Assembly (NCBI RefSeq): GCF_036785885.1
Contig: NC_092312.1
Span: 12,976,001-13,040,000, forward strand
DNA: 64,000 nucleotides
DNA from: Coffea arabica
Taxonomy: Eukaryota; Streptophyta; Magnoliopsida; Gentianales; Rubiaceae
Direction of reading: 5' to 3'
Shown here: positions 23,471 to 33,093 of the stretch, piece after piece
How positions within the stretch are numbered: position 1 is the first letter of the stretch
Layout of the letters: every line of letters begins with the position of its first letter
Translations under genes and position numbers: made by a program
Notes under the pieces: model-generated
Database searches by the model: none
Seen by the model: the letters and a program-made list of their open reading frames with translations, nothing else
Told to the model about the DNA's origin: nothing

Positions 23471-24964
23471 CTAAATATGAGAAATTTCATTTGGTACCCT
23501 TTCTTTATAGGGTCCTTGGGAGTAAATACGACATGATCTAGCAATCCACATGGATTTCATGCTTTTTCTCATATTTTTCTTTACATAGCAATCATTTTGC
23601 ATATGTCCAAATTTGCAACAAAAGTGACACATGATAGAAGTATTTTGCAAATAGGTGGATTTAATGCAACTAATTTTTTTATTTCTTATCATAGCAAACT
23701 TATTTGTGTCTTGAAAAGATTTGCTTTCTTTTGTTTGAGAAAACTTTTGTTTTTCATTTTGGAGAAACTCGTTCAAGTCATTAATTCTTTTCTTTAACAA
23801 ATTTTGTTCCTCCAACATTTTTTCATAAAACTTTGTTTTCTCTTCCAACTTCCTTTTCAAATTATTTTTGCAATCAAAAACACTTTTTTGATTTTTTAAA
23901 TCATCATTTTCCATTCTCAAACATTTGTTTTCTTGAAAAAGTTTGGAGTTTTCTTCCAACAAATCATTTATTTTTGTTTTCAAATCTTTATTTTTAGCAT
24001 AAGATTTTCTCAAACTTTTATGCATTTTAATCATAAGAATTTTCACATCATCATCTTCATTATCTTCATCACAAGAAGAGTGATAAGAACTTATCTCATC
24101 TTCTCCAACAGCCATTAGTGCCATTTGAACCAACTCTTCTTTTTCTCTTTTTGAATTGCATTCATCCCATGTAATTTTGCAATCTCCTCTTGAACATCTC
24201 TTGTTGAAGATCTTCTTGAAACTTTTGATGTGAGGAGTTATATCATTGTCCACTTCCATGATTTCCTTACCCATGAAGGATAGGTTATCCCCCACTTGAG
24301 ATGCTTTAAAAGCTATGCCTCTCTTATACATTCTTGCATTTTCTTCCTCTTGCACTTTGAATTTCAGTTTTAATTCATAAGAGGTTAGGAAATTCACAAG
24401 ATATTCAATGGACATAGAATTTAAATCCTTTGCCTCTTCTATAGCATTTATTTTGTTTTTCCATTCTTTTGGCAAGGCATTCAAAATCTTTCTATTTTTC
24501 TCACCCAAAAAATATTCTTTTCCAAGCAATTTAAGATCTTCAATAATGTCACAAAATCTACTACACATCTTATCAACATTTTCAAGAGGATGCATTTTGA
24601 AAAATTCATATTGAGAAACAAGTAAAGATTTCTTTTGTTCTTTAATATCTTGGTTACCTTCATGAAATACACACAATTTATCCCAAATATCTTTAGCTGA
24701 TTTACAACATTTAATCCTACTAGATTCATTTACATTTAATGCATTGTACAATATACACATGGCCTTGGCATTCAAAGAAAGGTATCTCTTGTCTTTTTCA
24801 TTCAATTCTTGTCTAGTCTTTAATCTACTCAAATTGGTGGTAGAGTCAACTATTCTAGTTTCATAAGGACCATCTTCTACCACATACCATAATTCAATAT
24901 AAACGGATTGTAAGAAAATCATCATTCTTTGTTTCCACATGCTAAAATGAGAACCATTAAACAT
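23471..24964 (-). CDS. gag protein of the TR-GAG element (UBN2/DUF4219 type)
   Basis: A 497-aa structural protein of a Copia-type retrotransposon. The N-terminus MFNGSHFSMWKQRMMIFLQS is the usual DUF4219 start, and a UBN2-like helical region follows to about residue 200. A Lys/Glu-rich coiled-coil part lies around residues 300-420, and a CX2CX4HX4C knuckle, CHFCCKFGHMQNDC, near residue 445. Upstream in the same frame is ATG (25018) MATIKVSFLEG, a TAA stop, then SIDRPPMF. The natural start is therefore probably 25018, and a Gln codon (CAA) became TAA, so the protein may now start at 24964 or be lost. No pol follows. Confidence 0.85.
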   Translation of the reverse strand: MFNGSHFSMWKQRMMIFLQSVYIELWYVVEDGPYETRIVDSTTNLSRLKTRQELNEKDKRYLSLNAKAMCILYNALNVNESSRIKCCKSAKDIWDKLCVFHEGNQDIKEQKKSLLVSQYEFFKMHPLENVDKMCSRFCDIIEDLKLLGKEYFLGEKNRKILNALPKEWKNKINAIEEAKDLNSMSIEYLVNFLTSYELKLKFKVQEEENARMYKRGIAFKASQVGDNLSFMGKEIMEVDNDITPHIKSFKKIFNKRCSRGDCKITWDECNSKREKEELVQMALMAVGEDEISSYHSSCDEDNEDDDVKILMIKMHKSLRKSYAKNKDLKTKINDLLEENSKLFQENKCLRMENDDLKNQKSVFDCKNNLKRKLEEKTKFYEKMLEEQNLLKKRINDLNEFLQNEKQKFSQTKESKSFQDTNKFAMIRNKKISCIKSTYLQNTSIMCHFCCKFGHMQNDCYVKKNMRKSMKSMWIARSCRIYSQGPYKERVPNEISHI

Positions 24965-25060
24965 AGGTGGTCTATCAATAGATTACCCTTCTAAAAAAGA
25001 AACTTTTATGGTTGCCATGATCTTTACTCTAAGCGGTTAAGCTTGATCAAAAGAGACCAA

Positions 25061-25072
25061 GCTCTGATACCA
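25061..25072 (-). other. primer-binding site (initiator tRNA-Met)
   Basis: On the minus strand TGGTATCAGAGC lies two bases inside the right LTR. It is the standard initiator-Met primer-binding sequence of plant Copia elements and fixes the orientation of the element. Confidence 0.9.
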
Positions 25073-25074
25073 AT

Positions 25075-26046
25075 TGTAAGGCCTGGTGCAACCCAATGAG
25101 TACAAACAATATCACAATGATACACAAAGATATATCAAATTTAAGCACAATAAAGAAAACTTAATTAAAGAGAAAAGATAAGAAATGCAAACCAAATATC
25201 AATCCAATAGCCTCTTCAATAGATGGCGATGCTAACCAAGATGTACAAGCGAAAGCTCACTCCTTCCTCACCCCAAACACTCTTTGGTTGAGTCAAGGAG
25301 TTTTACAACTATTCTAGTTAACCCTCAACAACCTACACTTGAAAGATCACTCACTCAATTAAGAACTATTTTATACAAATGAGACAACCTTCACCAAGGT
25401 TTTACCACTTTAAGTGATAGGTTCACCTTCACCAAGGTTTTACTCCTCCTAGAGAGTAACCTTCACTTGAGCAACCTCACAACCCAACTTCCCCAACCCT
25501 TTATACAACCAACAAAGAATCTTTCTACTCAAAAATCTCACTTGTAAGCTTGTATTTTGTGTTGGCAAAAGTCCCTTGTCTTCTTGTGCTTTGGGGTTTT
25601 TATAGAAGGTGAGAAATGGTTCCAAAAGGCTCTCCAACGGTCAAATATTAAATGCTGTCAAAACTAACCATTGGCCTGTCGGACGTCCGAACCCTGCGTC
25701 CGAACCCTGCGTCCGAACCACCTGTCGGACGTCCGAACCCTGCGTCCGAACGTCGTCAGAGAGTCATCAAATCTTTGCGAAATTTTTCGGACATCCGATG
25801 CGATCGATGTGCGTCCGAGGCGTGCGTCCGATCCTTCTGGACGTCCGATGCTTTCTCACGAGCGTCCGACAGAGTTTCCTTCTTGATGTTTTTCATCCTT
25901 TCAGACGTCCGATAGCTTCCTTTCAGACGTCCGATTTGTGCCACTAGAATCTGTTCTAACAAATTGCTCATATAAAAACATTAGCCCAAATCTATATTTT
26001 GGTTTGTTAATCATCAAAATCAAGGATTGATCGACCAAGGTCAACA
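25075..26046 (-). repeat. LTR (5' LTR in element orientation), 972 bp
   Basis: Starts TGTAAGGCC and ends GGTCAACA like its partner. It is 27 bp longer, with extra CCTGCGTCCGAA-type units around 25680-25745. Confidence 0.92.
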
Positions 26047-26093
26047 GAAGGACAGGAGGTGGGGTCCATCCGGAATGGAGTCCCCATGCAAAT

Positions 26094-29000
26094 ATGAGAG
26101 TTTTGGTGTGAAATTGTCAAGGAGTGGGGAGCCCCTTGACAGTTTCCCATCTCAAGGAGGTGAATAACCTTCTCTCTCCTAACCTGATTTTCTTAAGTGA
26201 AACCAAGAATAGAAAATAAGTAGTAGATAGGATAGCCAGGGGCCTGAGATTTGATAATAGTGCAGTGGTGGAGGCTATGCATAAGGCTGGCATGATGGCC
26301 TTGTTGTGGAAGGAAGACACTCAGGTGTTAGAAGTGTATCAGACTGCCTTTACCATTGAAGCCAAGATCGAAGATATGGATCTCAAGTGTATATGGTGGT
26401 TTATAAGTATGTATGTGAGCTGTGATGCTCATATTAGGAAGAATCAATGGAAGGTTCTTAAAGAGAGAAGTAAGCTGTGGGGAAGCAGATTTATGATAGC
26501 TAGGGATTTTAATGATATTCTGTCTAATGAGGAAAAGTGGGATGGTTTGGCGAGAGAAGAGAGAAGCTTTAGAGATTTTAAGGAATTCCTGAATCATAAT
26601 AATCTGATTGACATAGGATTCGAAGGTCACCCCTGAACCTGGAGTAACCACTGGAATAATGATGGTGAGGTTAGGCAAAGACTGGACAGATGCTTGGGAA
26701 GTATTGAGTGGTACCAGACTTTTGATAAGGCAAGTTGTCAGCACATTGACACTTACGCCTCTGATCATAGTATTTTGTATTTAAACACTTGTACAGGAAT
26801 GGAAAAAAAGAAAAAGAGGTTTTATTTTGATAAAAGGTGGCTTCAAAGGAAAGAGGGGTACCAGGTAGTAGAAAAAACTTGGCCAAAAAAGGAAGTTAGA
26901 TTGCGTATGTTCAAAGTTACTAAAAAGATTAGAAACTGTAGGATTGAACGTCTGAAATGGAGAAATACTTTCAAAGCCAATTCCAAAAGCAGGATTGAGG
27001 AGTTAAAAGAGGAGCTGGAAAGAGTGAAAAACTCAGACTGTGAGAGCAGAAAAGAGAAAATAGCTGAATTTAAGAATCAGCTCCAAGTAGCCTACGCTGA
27101 GAAAGAAAATTTTTGGAGTCAAAAAATCAAAATCAACTGGCTAAGAGAAGGTGACAAGAGCACTAAGTATTTCCATGCTCATGTTAAGGGGAGGAGAACA
27201 AACAATAGAATCAGAAAGTTGCAGAAGGAAAATGGCTCATGGACTGAGAATCAGGAAGAAGTAGTCTCAGAAATTTCAAATTACTTTAGAGGGCTTTTCA
27301 CTAGTGGAGGTAGGAGGGATATGTCAGAGGTTTTAGAGGGTATTCCCCATTCCATAACTCAATAGATAAATGCTAAACTAACTAAACCAATAGAAGAGAA
27401 AGAGATCAGAGATGCACTTTTTTCCATGCAGCCTGAGAAAGCTCCTGGACAGGATGGCATATCACCCTTATTCTTTCAAAGATTCTGGAACATTTTAAAA
27501 GGAGATGTCATCCCTACTATTCTTTCTTTTTTTAATGCTGGCCATATGCTCAAATCGATTAACCACACTGTCATCTCTCTTATTCCTAAAATGCTGAATC
27601 CTATTTGCCTGAAAAATTTTAGGCCTATTAGCCTGTGCAGTGTGATTTACAAAATAATCTCTAAAATTTTGGCCAATAGACTAAAGCCTGTTCTAGACAT
27701 CTGCATTAGTAATACATAATCAACTTTCGTTTCTGATAGGCAAATTCTAGGTAATGTGATCATAGCTCATGAGTATATGCATTACCTCAAAAATAAAAAA
27801 CAAGGATTAGATGGATACATGGCAATCAAGTTGGACATGGCTAAAACCTATGATAGAGTAGAGTGGCATTTTTTGCAGGCAACCATGCAGAAGATGGGAT
27901 TCTGTCCACAATAGATCAACTGGATTACTGGGTGCATGCATACTGTTACTTACTCCTTCAACTGCAATGGAGAAATCAAAGCATTCATCACACCAGGGAG
28001 AGGAATAAGGCAGGGAGATCCTTTGTCTCCCTATCTTTTCTTACTTTGCTCAGAAGGTTTTTCAATCTTACTGAGGAAAGTAGAAGGAAGAAACGAGTTA
28101 AAGGGGCTGAAAATTAATAGGCAAGGGCCTATCATTACACATCTCTTTTTTGTAGATGACTCACTCATCTTTTGTAAAGCCAGCACTCAACAGGCCAATG
28201 AAATTATGAAGATCTTTAAAACGTATGAAGAGGCATCAGGTCAGCTGATTAATCTAGATAAATCAGCTGTTTTCTTCAGGAAAATCATCTCTCTGGAGCA
28301 AAGGAAGGAAGTATGTAGTGTTCTAGGTGGAATGGCAGAAATGACAGAAGGGAAGTATCTAGGCTTTCTAATGGTGATAACAAGAACAAAAGATCAAGTG
28401 TTTGGCTTCATTAGAGAAAACACAAGAAGGAAGCTTCAGTGTTGGAAAAACAAGTTGCTAAGTAGTGCAGGCAAGGAGGTAATGCTGAAGGCTGTCTCTA
28501 TGGCAATGCCTACTTATGCCATGTCTTGCTTTAAACTGCCAAGGAAACTGTGCAAAGACATCACTGCATCAATGGCCAACTACTGGTGGGGAGAAACAGA
28601 TGGGAAAAGCAAGTTACACTGGTTGTCTTGGAAAAAACTGGCTCTGGATAGACCTGAAGGGGGCTCGGGATTCAAGGATATAGAGGCTTTCAACAAGGCT
28701 TTGTTGGGGAAACAGATATAGAGGATATTAACCAAGCCAAACCTTCTTATCAGTAAAGTTTTTAGAGCTACGTATTTCCCCAAAGATTCCATATTTAGGT
28801 GTAAAGTTCAAAAGAATGCTTCTTGGATTTGGCAAGGACTTTTAGGAGTCAGAAGCTTCATAGAAAAAGGTGTAATCAGGAAGATTGAGAATGTAAGAAG
28901 CACAAACATCTGGGAGCATAAATAGATCCCAGGAACACCCGCTAGTAAGCCTACTACCCCAAGACCTTGTAACAATTCAATGAGGATGGTGTAGGAGCTT

Positions 29001-29813
29001 ATCAGTCATAAGAGTTGGGATAGAAACACCATTTTCAGAACTTTTAACCAAAACGATGCAGAAAGGATCTTGAGAATTCCTATAAGTCTAATAGGCAGGA
29101 AGGATAGTTATTTTTGGTAACATAATGGGGGAGGTTGTTATTTTGTCAAATCTGGATACAAATTTCTCATGAAGGAAAGGGACAGTTCTGAGAAGGCAAA
29201 ATCAGAAGAAGCTGGTCCAAGCATAAGGGAAGGAAGTCAGCAACTGAAGCAGATGTGGAATACTCTTTGGAAGCTAAACATAAAACATAAGATTAAGCTG
29301 TTTATATGGAAGTGCATTACAGGGGCATTGCCAGTTAGAGAAGCAATTTTTAGAAGGATAGAGATGGGAGATCCAGTATGTAGAGCCTGTGGGGAGTGCC
29401 AGGAGATAGTGGAACATCTTTTATTAAGCTGTCCAAGTATCTTGGATATATGGAAGGTGGCCTCAATTCAATGGGATGGAGCTAGAGATCAGTAAGGAGA
29501 ATTTAAACGATGGTGGTGCAAAATATCAGAGGCAAAGACAAGACCAGAAGAAGCACAATATATTAGACTGATTGCAAACATTTTGTGGCTAGTGTGGAAA
29601 GAAAGAAACAAACAGGCTTTCGAAGGCCAAAGCATAAGTCCACCAGTAAAGACAATGAACAAGGCTTAGAATGAGTGGTTGGAACAAGAGGAACTAAGGA
29701 AAACCAAGGATAGAATGAGCACAGAAGAAACAACTTCTACTCAGACAGTGTATCATCAGGAGAATGAAGATGAGGAGTCCATAGTACTTGAAGTGAATTC
29801 AACAAGTCAATAA
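26094..29813 (+). pseudogene. LINE ORF2 (endonuclease and reverse transcriptase), broken by nonsense mutations
   Basis: One frame of 1,240 codons from ATG 26094 to TAA 29811-29813. Order: endonuclease/exonuclease/phosphatase domain (NCQGVGSPLTVSHLKEV, FISMYVSCDAHIRKNQW, ending at GHP/TWSN), a linker helix, reverse transcriptase (KAPGQDGISP; KLDMAKTYDRVEW; RGIRQGDPLSPYLFLL; FVDDSLIF in place of the usual FADD), then the C-terminal zinc-binding region (CRACGECQEIVEHLLLSCP). I count twelve premature stops (26109, 26217, 26634, 27363, 27717, 27912, 28719, 28923, 28992, 29118, 29493, 29667) and no frameshift. The first Asp box reads AKTYD where AKAYD is typical. Confidence 0.9.
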
Positions 29814-30298
29814 AGGCAACTGTCATTTGGAATTGGAGTCATAGCTAAGACATATTCGCAAACAAGGATTGCAGAATGGGCACTAAAGGAGAGAACACTT
29901 GGAACCAAGCTCCTTGATGATGCAGTAGCAGTTAAACTGGTCTTGTGTAAAGTTATGGAGCAACACTAGGACAAAATCAAAATTTTGTCCCAAAACAAAG
30001 AGTTACTGAGACAGCTAAAGAATCCGAGCTGCCCTGACAGTTGTTTAACAAATCTCTGATTGATGACATTATTGATTACAGAAGATGTTTCGCATGTGCT
30101 CTTTTGAGCTGGCTAGTGAAGGCAATATGACAAGATGTAAAAGTTTAAGTTCCTATGCCTTAGGCATTTTTGTGGATGAGGAATGGTATTTTCCTCAATG
30201 CAATTGAGCACTAGTTGTAAAGTTTCTCGAGCCTTTGCTCGCACATGTACATTTCTTTAGTCAATAGAAAAATTTTATCGTTTCGTCAAAAAAAAAAA

Positions 30299-30335
30299 GA
30301 TAGTTGTTCAGTTTGGGCCTCCATTGCAGGGAAAA
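30299..30335 (-). pseudogene. right piece of the LINE-split exon, including the right TSD
   Basis: 30299-30312 repeats the left TSD exactly. 30335-30313 on the minus strand reads FSLQWRPK in the frame that continues at 20112. AATTAG before it (30341-30336, minus) could be the exon's acceptor site. Confidence 0.4.
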
Positions 30336-30431
30336 CTAATTATTGTCCGTGAATGTGTGAAGAGAGAGAGAGAGAGAGGATCTAGATGTTACATTACAAG
30401 CTAGTGTTTTTTCTGCTTTCCAACGCTAAAG

Positions 30432-30602
30432 CATGTCACAGGCGATAATGGGGAGTTTGTAGTGCTATCTGAGGATGGCATTAGGACGACGAAACTTGCT
30501 GTGGTACTACGTGCTAGTATTATGTCATTAGGCAAATCAATAGCTTTTGTTCTAGCAAGGAAATGGGGCAGGATTACCACCTCAATCGTGACTGTAAAAT
30601 AG
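30432..30602 (+). other. unidentified coding-like frame
   Basis: 56 codons from His (CAT) to a TAG, including GDNGEFVVLSEDGIRTTKL and IAFVLARKWGRITTSIVTV. Composition is protein-like and the frame is preceded by an AG, but I recognise no family and find no companion exons. Possibly a gene relic. Confidence 0.2.
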
Positions 30603-31050
30603 CTTATCCAATGCCCAAAAAGGTTGTCTTGCTTTCTTCAACTTAACAGCTACATGCATTCTAAGAAAATCAGCAAAAAGATTACCTCAATTTGAATTTG
30701 AAGATAAAGCAGTCTAATAGCCTGTTCCCATTGAAAAGAAAATGATGAACAATTCTGGCCGTTCAATTCTGTCTCCAATCACAACATTAATCTGCTCAAT
30801 AAACGTGTTCGTTTGTACAGTCGACACTTCAATATTGCCATGCTAGGTTCCTAATGAATGAAAGTTGATCCCTCCAAAGCCTGCTCCTGATAAAGTAACA
30901 AAAGACTTGATCAATAATTCCAAAGACAGATAGAGCAAGGTTGTGATTTATGGTATCAAATGTCACTTTTTCAGTGTTGAAAATTTCCTTACAATCTATG
31001 CTCACTTATCTCCTGTATATAGAGTGTTGCAAATTCTAAGCATTTCATCT

Positions 31051-31410
31051 ATGGCTAGCCCGGGGAACGTAATGCTACTACTAGTGTCAATAATTTCATG
31101 GCTAGCAGGTGGTACAATCAAGACTTCATAAACTAATAAACTCCATATGGTTTTCTGATTTGAATGTTAGAAAACTTCTGCCGAATATTATTTATTGAGC
31201 AGCTTAGCTGTATAATGAAGAACTAGTACTGTTACACAATAATAATGTTGCGGAGCATGAGCCCCTTTCAACTACAACATTGTAAGTACAATGTGGTGAA
31301 CCACAAACTACAGCCTGCCCAGATCCTTCAGTGTATATCAACTCGGATGGCCCTCATTTTACCGAAGCGGCCAATAGATGGATTGCCTTGGCTTTATTGA
31401 AAGGGCCATA
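31051..31410 (+). pseudogene. relic of a GDSL esterase/lipase gene (plant ENOD8/extracellular type)
   Basis: A signal-peptide-like start, MASPGNVMLLLVSIISWLAG, begins at 31051 and soon ends in TAA at 31129. From about 31294 a second frame reads CPDPSVYINSDGPHFTEAAN, then RWIALALL. This is the C-terminal DxxHxTEAAN block of secreted GDSL lipases, with the catalytic Asp and His present. Everything between the two (GDS block and most of the enzyme) is missing, so this is an internally deleted copy. A SINE is inserted at its last codons (next entry). It is a different subfamily from the tandem esterases at 53.6-64 kb. Confidence 0.5.
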
Positions 31411-31580
31411 CCTTTTTTTTTTTCGCGCTTAGTGGTATTTCAGCTTTTCGGTCAGACTAATCCCCTAAGTCTATGTAGAATCTTGTCCTAAGGATATACA
31501 GTGAGGTAGCACACGGGAATCAATCATATGACCTGCCGGTAAAGATTAGGCTACGGAACCAGTCCGACTAGCCGTGGAGA
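31411..31580 (-). mobile_element. tRNA-derived SINE, 170 bp, with 16-bp TSD
   Basis: Flanked by a perfect direct repeat TATTGAAAGGGCCATA (31395-31410 and 31581-31596). On the minus strand it begins CTCCACGGCTAGTCGG (box A-like GGCTAGTCGG), has a box B-like GATTGATTCCCGTG about 50 bp later, and ends in a poly(A) (poly(T) at 31413-31423, plus strand). All are hallmarks of a Pol III SINE moved by LINE machinery. Confidence 0.85.
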
Positions 31581-31596
31581 TATTGAAAGGGCCATA

Positions 31597-33086
31597 AACT
31601 ACACTAAAGATTGATGTCTGCTACATATCAAATGTTGCGAGCTTGTATGTAGCTAGCGGTTAGGATAAAACACAGTGGACATTTGATCTATTGGCAACAA
31701 ATTAGGAAAAGGCTTGTTGTTGTCCATGCAGAAAAAGTGGAACCTTCCAACTCATATGTATCGAATTACCTATTCGTATTCTTGAAGAAATTCAATGTCA
31801 AGCATATGTGCTAAGCAATATTATTGTGTAGTGTCTTGTACTACTATTGAGTAGACCTTCCCTTAATATAGATTAGAATAAGAGTAAAAGTAAATTTTAC
31901 GATTGACCAAAGAAAAAAAGATAAATGAAAGGTGAAGTTGATGGGAAATATTTCCTCATTTACACTAAAGAATTAACACGTGTTCACTAATTACTTCAAA
32001 AACAAAAAATGTATATTCACTGGCATCATCAGTTATTTACCGTCTAAATTACAAACATAAACAATAAAAAAATGTTTTAAAACCTACAATTGCGATGCTA
32101 ATATCTTAACTCGACTCTTATACAACGCACAACATTATTTGTTTTCTTTAGAAATAAGGAAGGCGGTATAGAAGTCGTAACTTTGTCATATGACAACAAA
32201 ATAAATGGTCCTAAATGTATGCTTTTTGCCTCAATGTGCAAGTTGTAACTTTGCCCTTATTTTAGACCGTATATAGTATATTATAGTATACAATGTTTTC
32301 TTGAAGTGGCGATTATTTTGGTTTTAATATGTCATTTAGATCTACATAATAGGAAACAATTGGGAAGACTCAAAAAAAAAAAAAAAGAGAGAAAAAGAAT
32401 CCAAGAGGTCATTTTGATACAATTGGAAGTATGATGGCCAATTGAGAATCGATCATAAATGGGGTGGTTTTGTCGTATAATTGAGATTGGTTTAGGGGAC
32501 TAATGTAAAATTAGAAGCTTATGATGGAGGAATGGCACAACTAGTCCATACCAGTGTGTAACTTGAAATATTTATTAGTTTAATTCAAAATGATATGTTA
32601 AAAACGTAACATTGATCTCAATACTATTTTTAGCTAATCCTCTTTTGGCCTCAAAACATCATTACCATGTCACATGCTCATAAATTGAATGGCAATCACG
32701 GTTAACGATGAAATCATAATATTTCAAATAGAATTATATGTCCATTATATTTATTTTGAAAATTCAATTTCAATTTTCAAAAATAAAACACACATAAGAT
32801 GCGTTTCTTGTTTGGATAAAGAGTTCCATATTTACCCTTTTGTCCTTAAGACATTTTCACATATCTCATCTCAAGTTGTGTTGGCATAACCTATTCATGC
32901 AAAAAGTGATGTAAAATAAAATATAGGACCAAACTGCAAAGTTCAACTCCGTTAGAGAGTGGAATATATCATCTGAAATGTGGGGGACAAAAACCTATAA
33001 ATTGCAAACGTAAGGACCATTCGGGCAATTCCCTAAAAAAGATGTTATACCGCCACTTTATACCGAAAATACCCCAGCCTCCTGCG
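31597..33086. other. intergenic, AT-rich
   Basis: No coding domain, RNA gene or bounded transposon was recognised. The right end merges into the promoter of the next gene. Confidence 0.45.
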
Positions 33087-33093
33087 TATAAAA
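33087..33093 (+). promoter_or_regulatory. TATA box of the 825-aa gene
   Basis: TATAAAA at 33087-33093 is followed by a CT-rich leader (about 33115-33196) ending in TTCAG with a GT donor at 33197. This suggests a non-coding first exon. The first coding ATG is 1.6 kb downstream. Confidence 0.6.

Larger units (their letters stand above)
22278..26046 (-). mobile_element. TR-GAG: gag-only LTR retrotransposon (Copia/Sirevirus-like), 3.77 kb
   Basis: Two LTRs starting TGTAAGGCC and ending GGTCAACA, flanked by a perfect 5-bp target-site duplication GAAGG (22273-22277 and 26047-26051). The internal part is only about 1.85 kb and lies in minus orientation: a primer-binding site matching initiator tRNA-Met next to the right LTR, one gag frame, and polypurine tracts next to the left LTR. 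There is no protease, integrase or reverse transcriptase, so it depends on a full-length partner. It is inserted in LINE ORF1. The LTRs differ at scattered bases and by one block of extra short repeats. Confidence 0.93.
20845..26097 (+). pseudogene. LINE ORF1 (gag-like, CCHC zinc knuckle), broken
   Basis: Start ATG at 20845. The frame runs to 22277, is interrupted by the LTR element, and resumes at 26052 to a TGA at 26095-26097. Without the insertion and duplicated 5 bp this is 493 codons. It has the plant LINE ORF1 layout: an N-terminal DUF4283-like RNA-binding region (LNVPNLEEK, PLWVQLWNLPVHWL) and a knuckle CYNCGVVGHSERSC, followed by a charged tail. There are two in-frame stops: TGA at 21136-21138, at the Trp of the usual GGPW motif, and TAG at 21643-21645. 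There is no frameshift. The stop overlaps the ORF2 start as ATGA. Confidence 0.85.
20113..30298 (+). mobile_element. L1-type plant LINE (decayed), containing a nested LTR element
   Basis: The element is bounded by a perfect 14-bp target-site duplication and ends in an A-run at 30289-30298. It has a 5' UTR, ORF1 with a CCHC knuckle, and ORF2 with endonuclease, reverse transcriptase and a C-terminal zinc-binding region, all on the plus strand. Without the nested LTR retrotransposon at 22278-26046 it is about 6.4 kb, a normal size for plant L1 elements. The 5' UTR region holds a 170-bp MITE and a 58-bp tandem duplication. Both ORFs carry only nonsense mutations and no frameshift, so the copy is dead but structurally complete. 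Confidence 0.92.

Noticed and set aside
27936-28721. Independent reverse-transcriptase gene
   Set aside because: It is one open stretch of the broken LINE ORF2, in frame with the stretches before and after.
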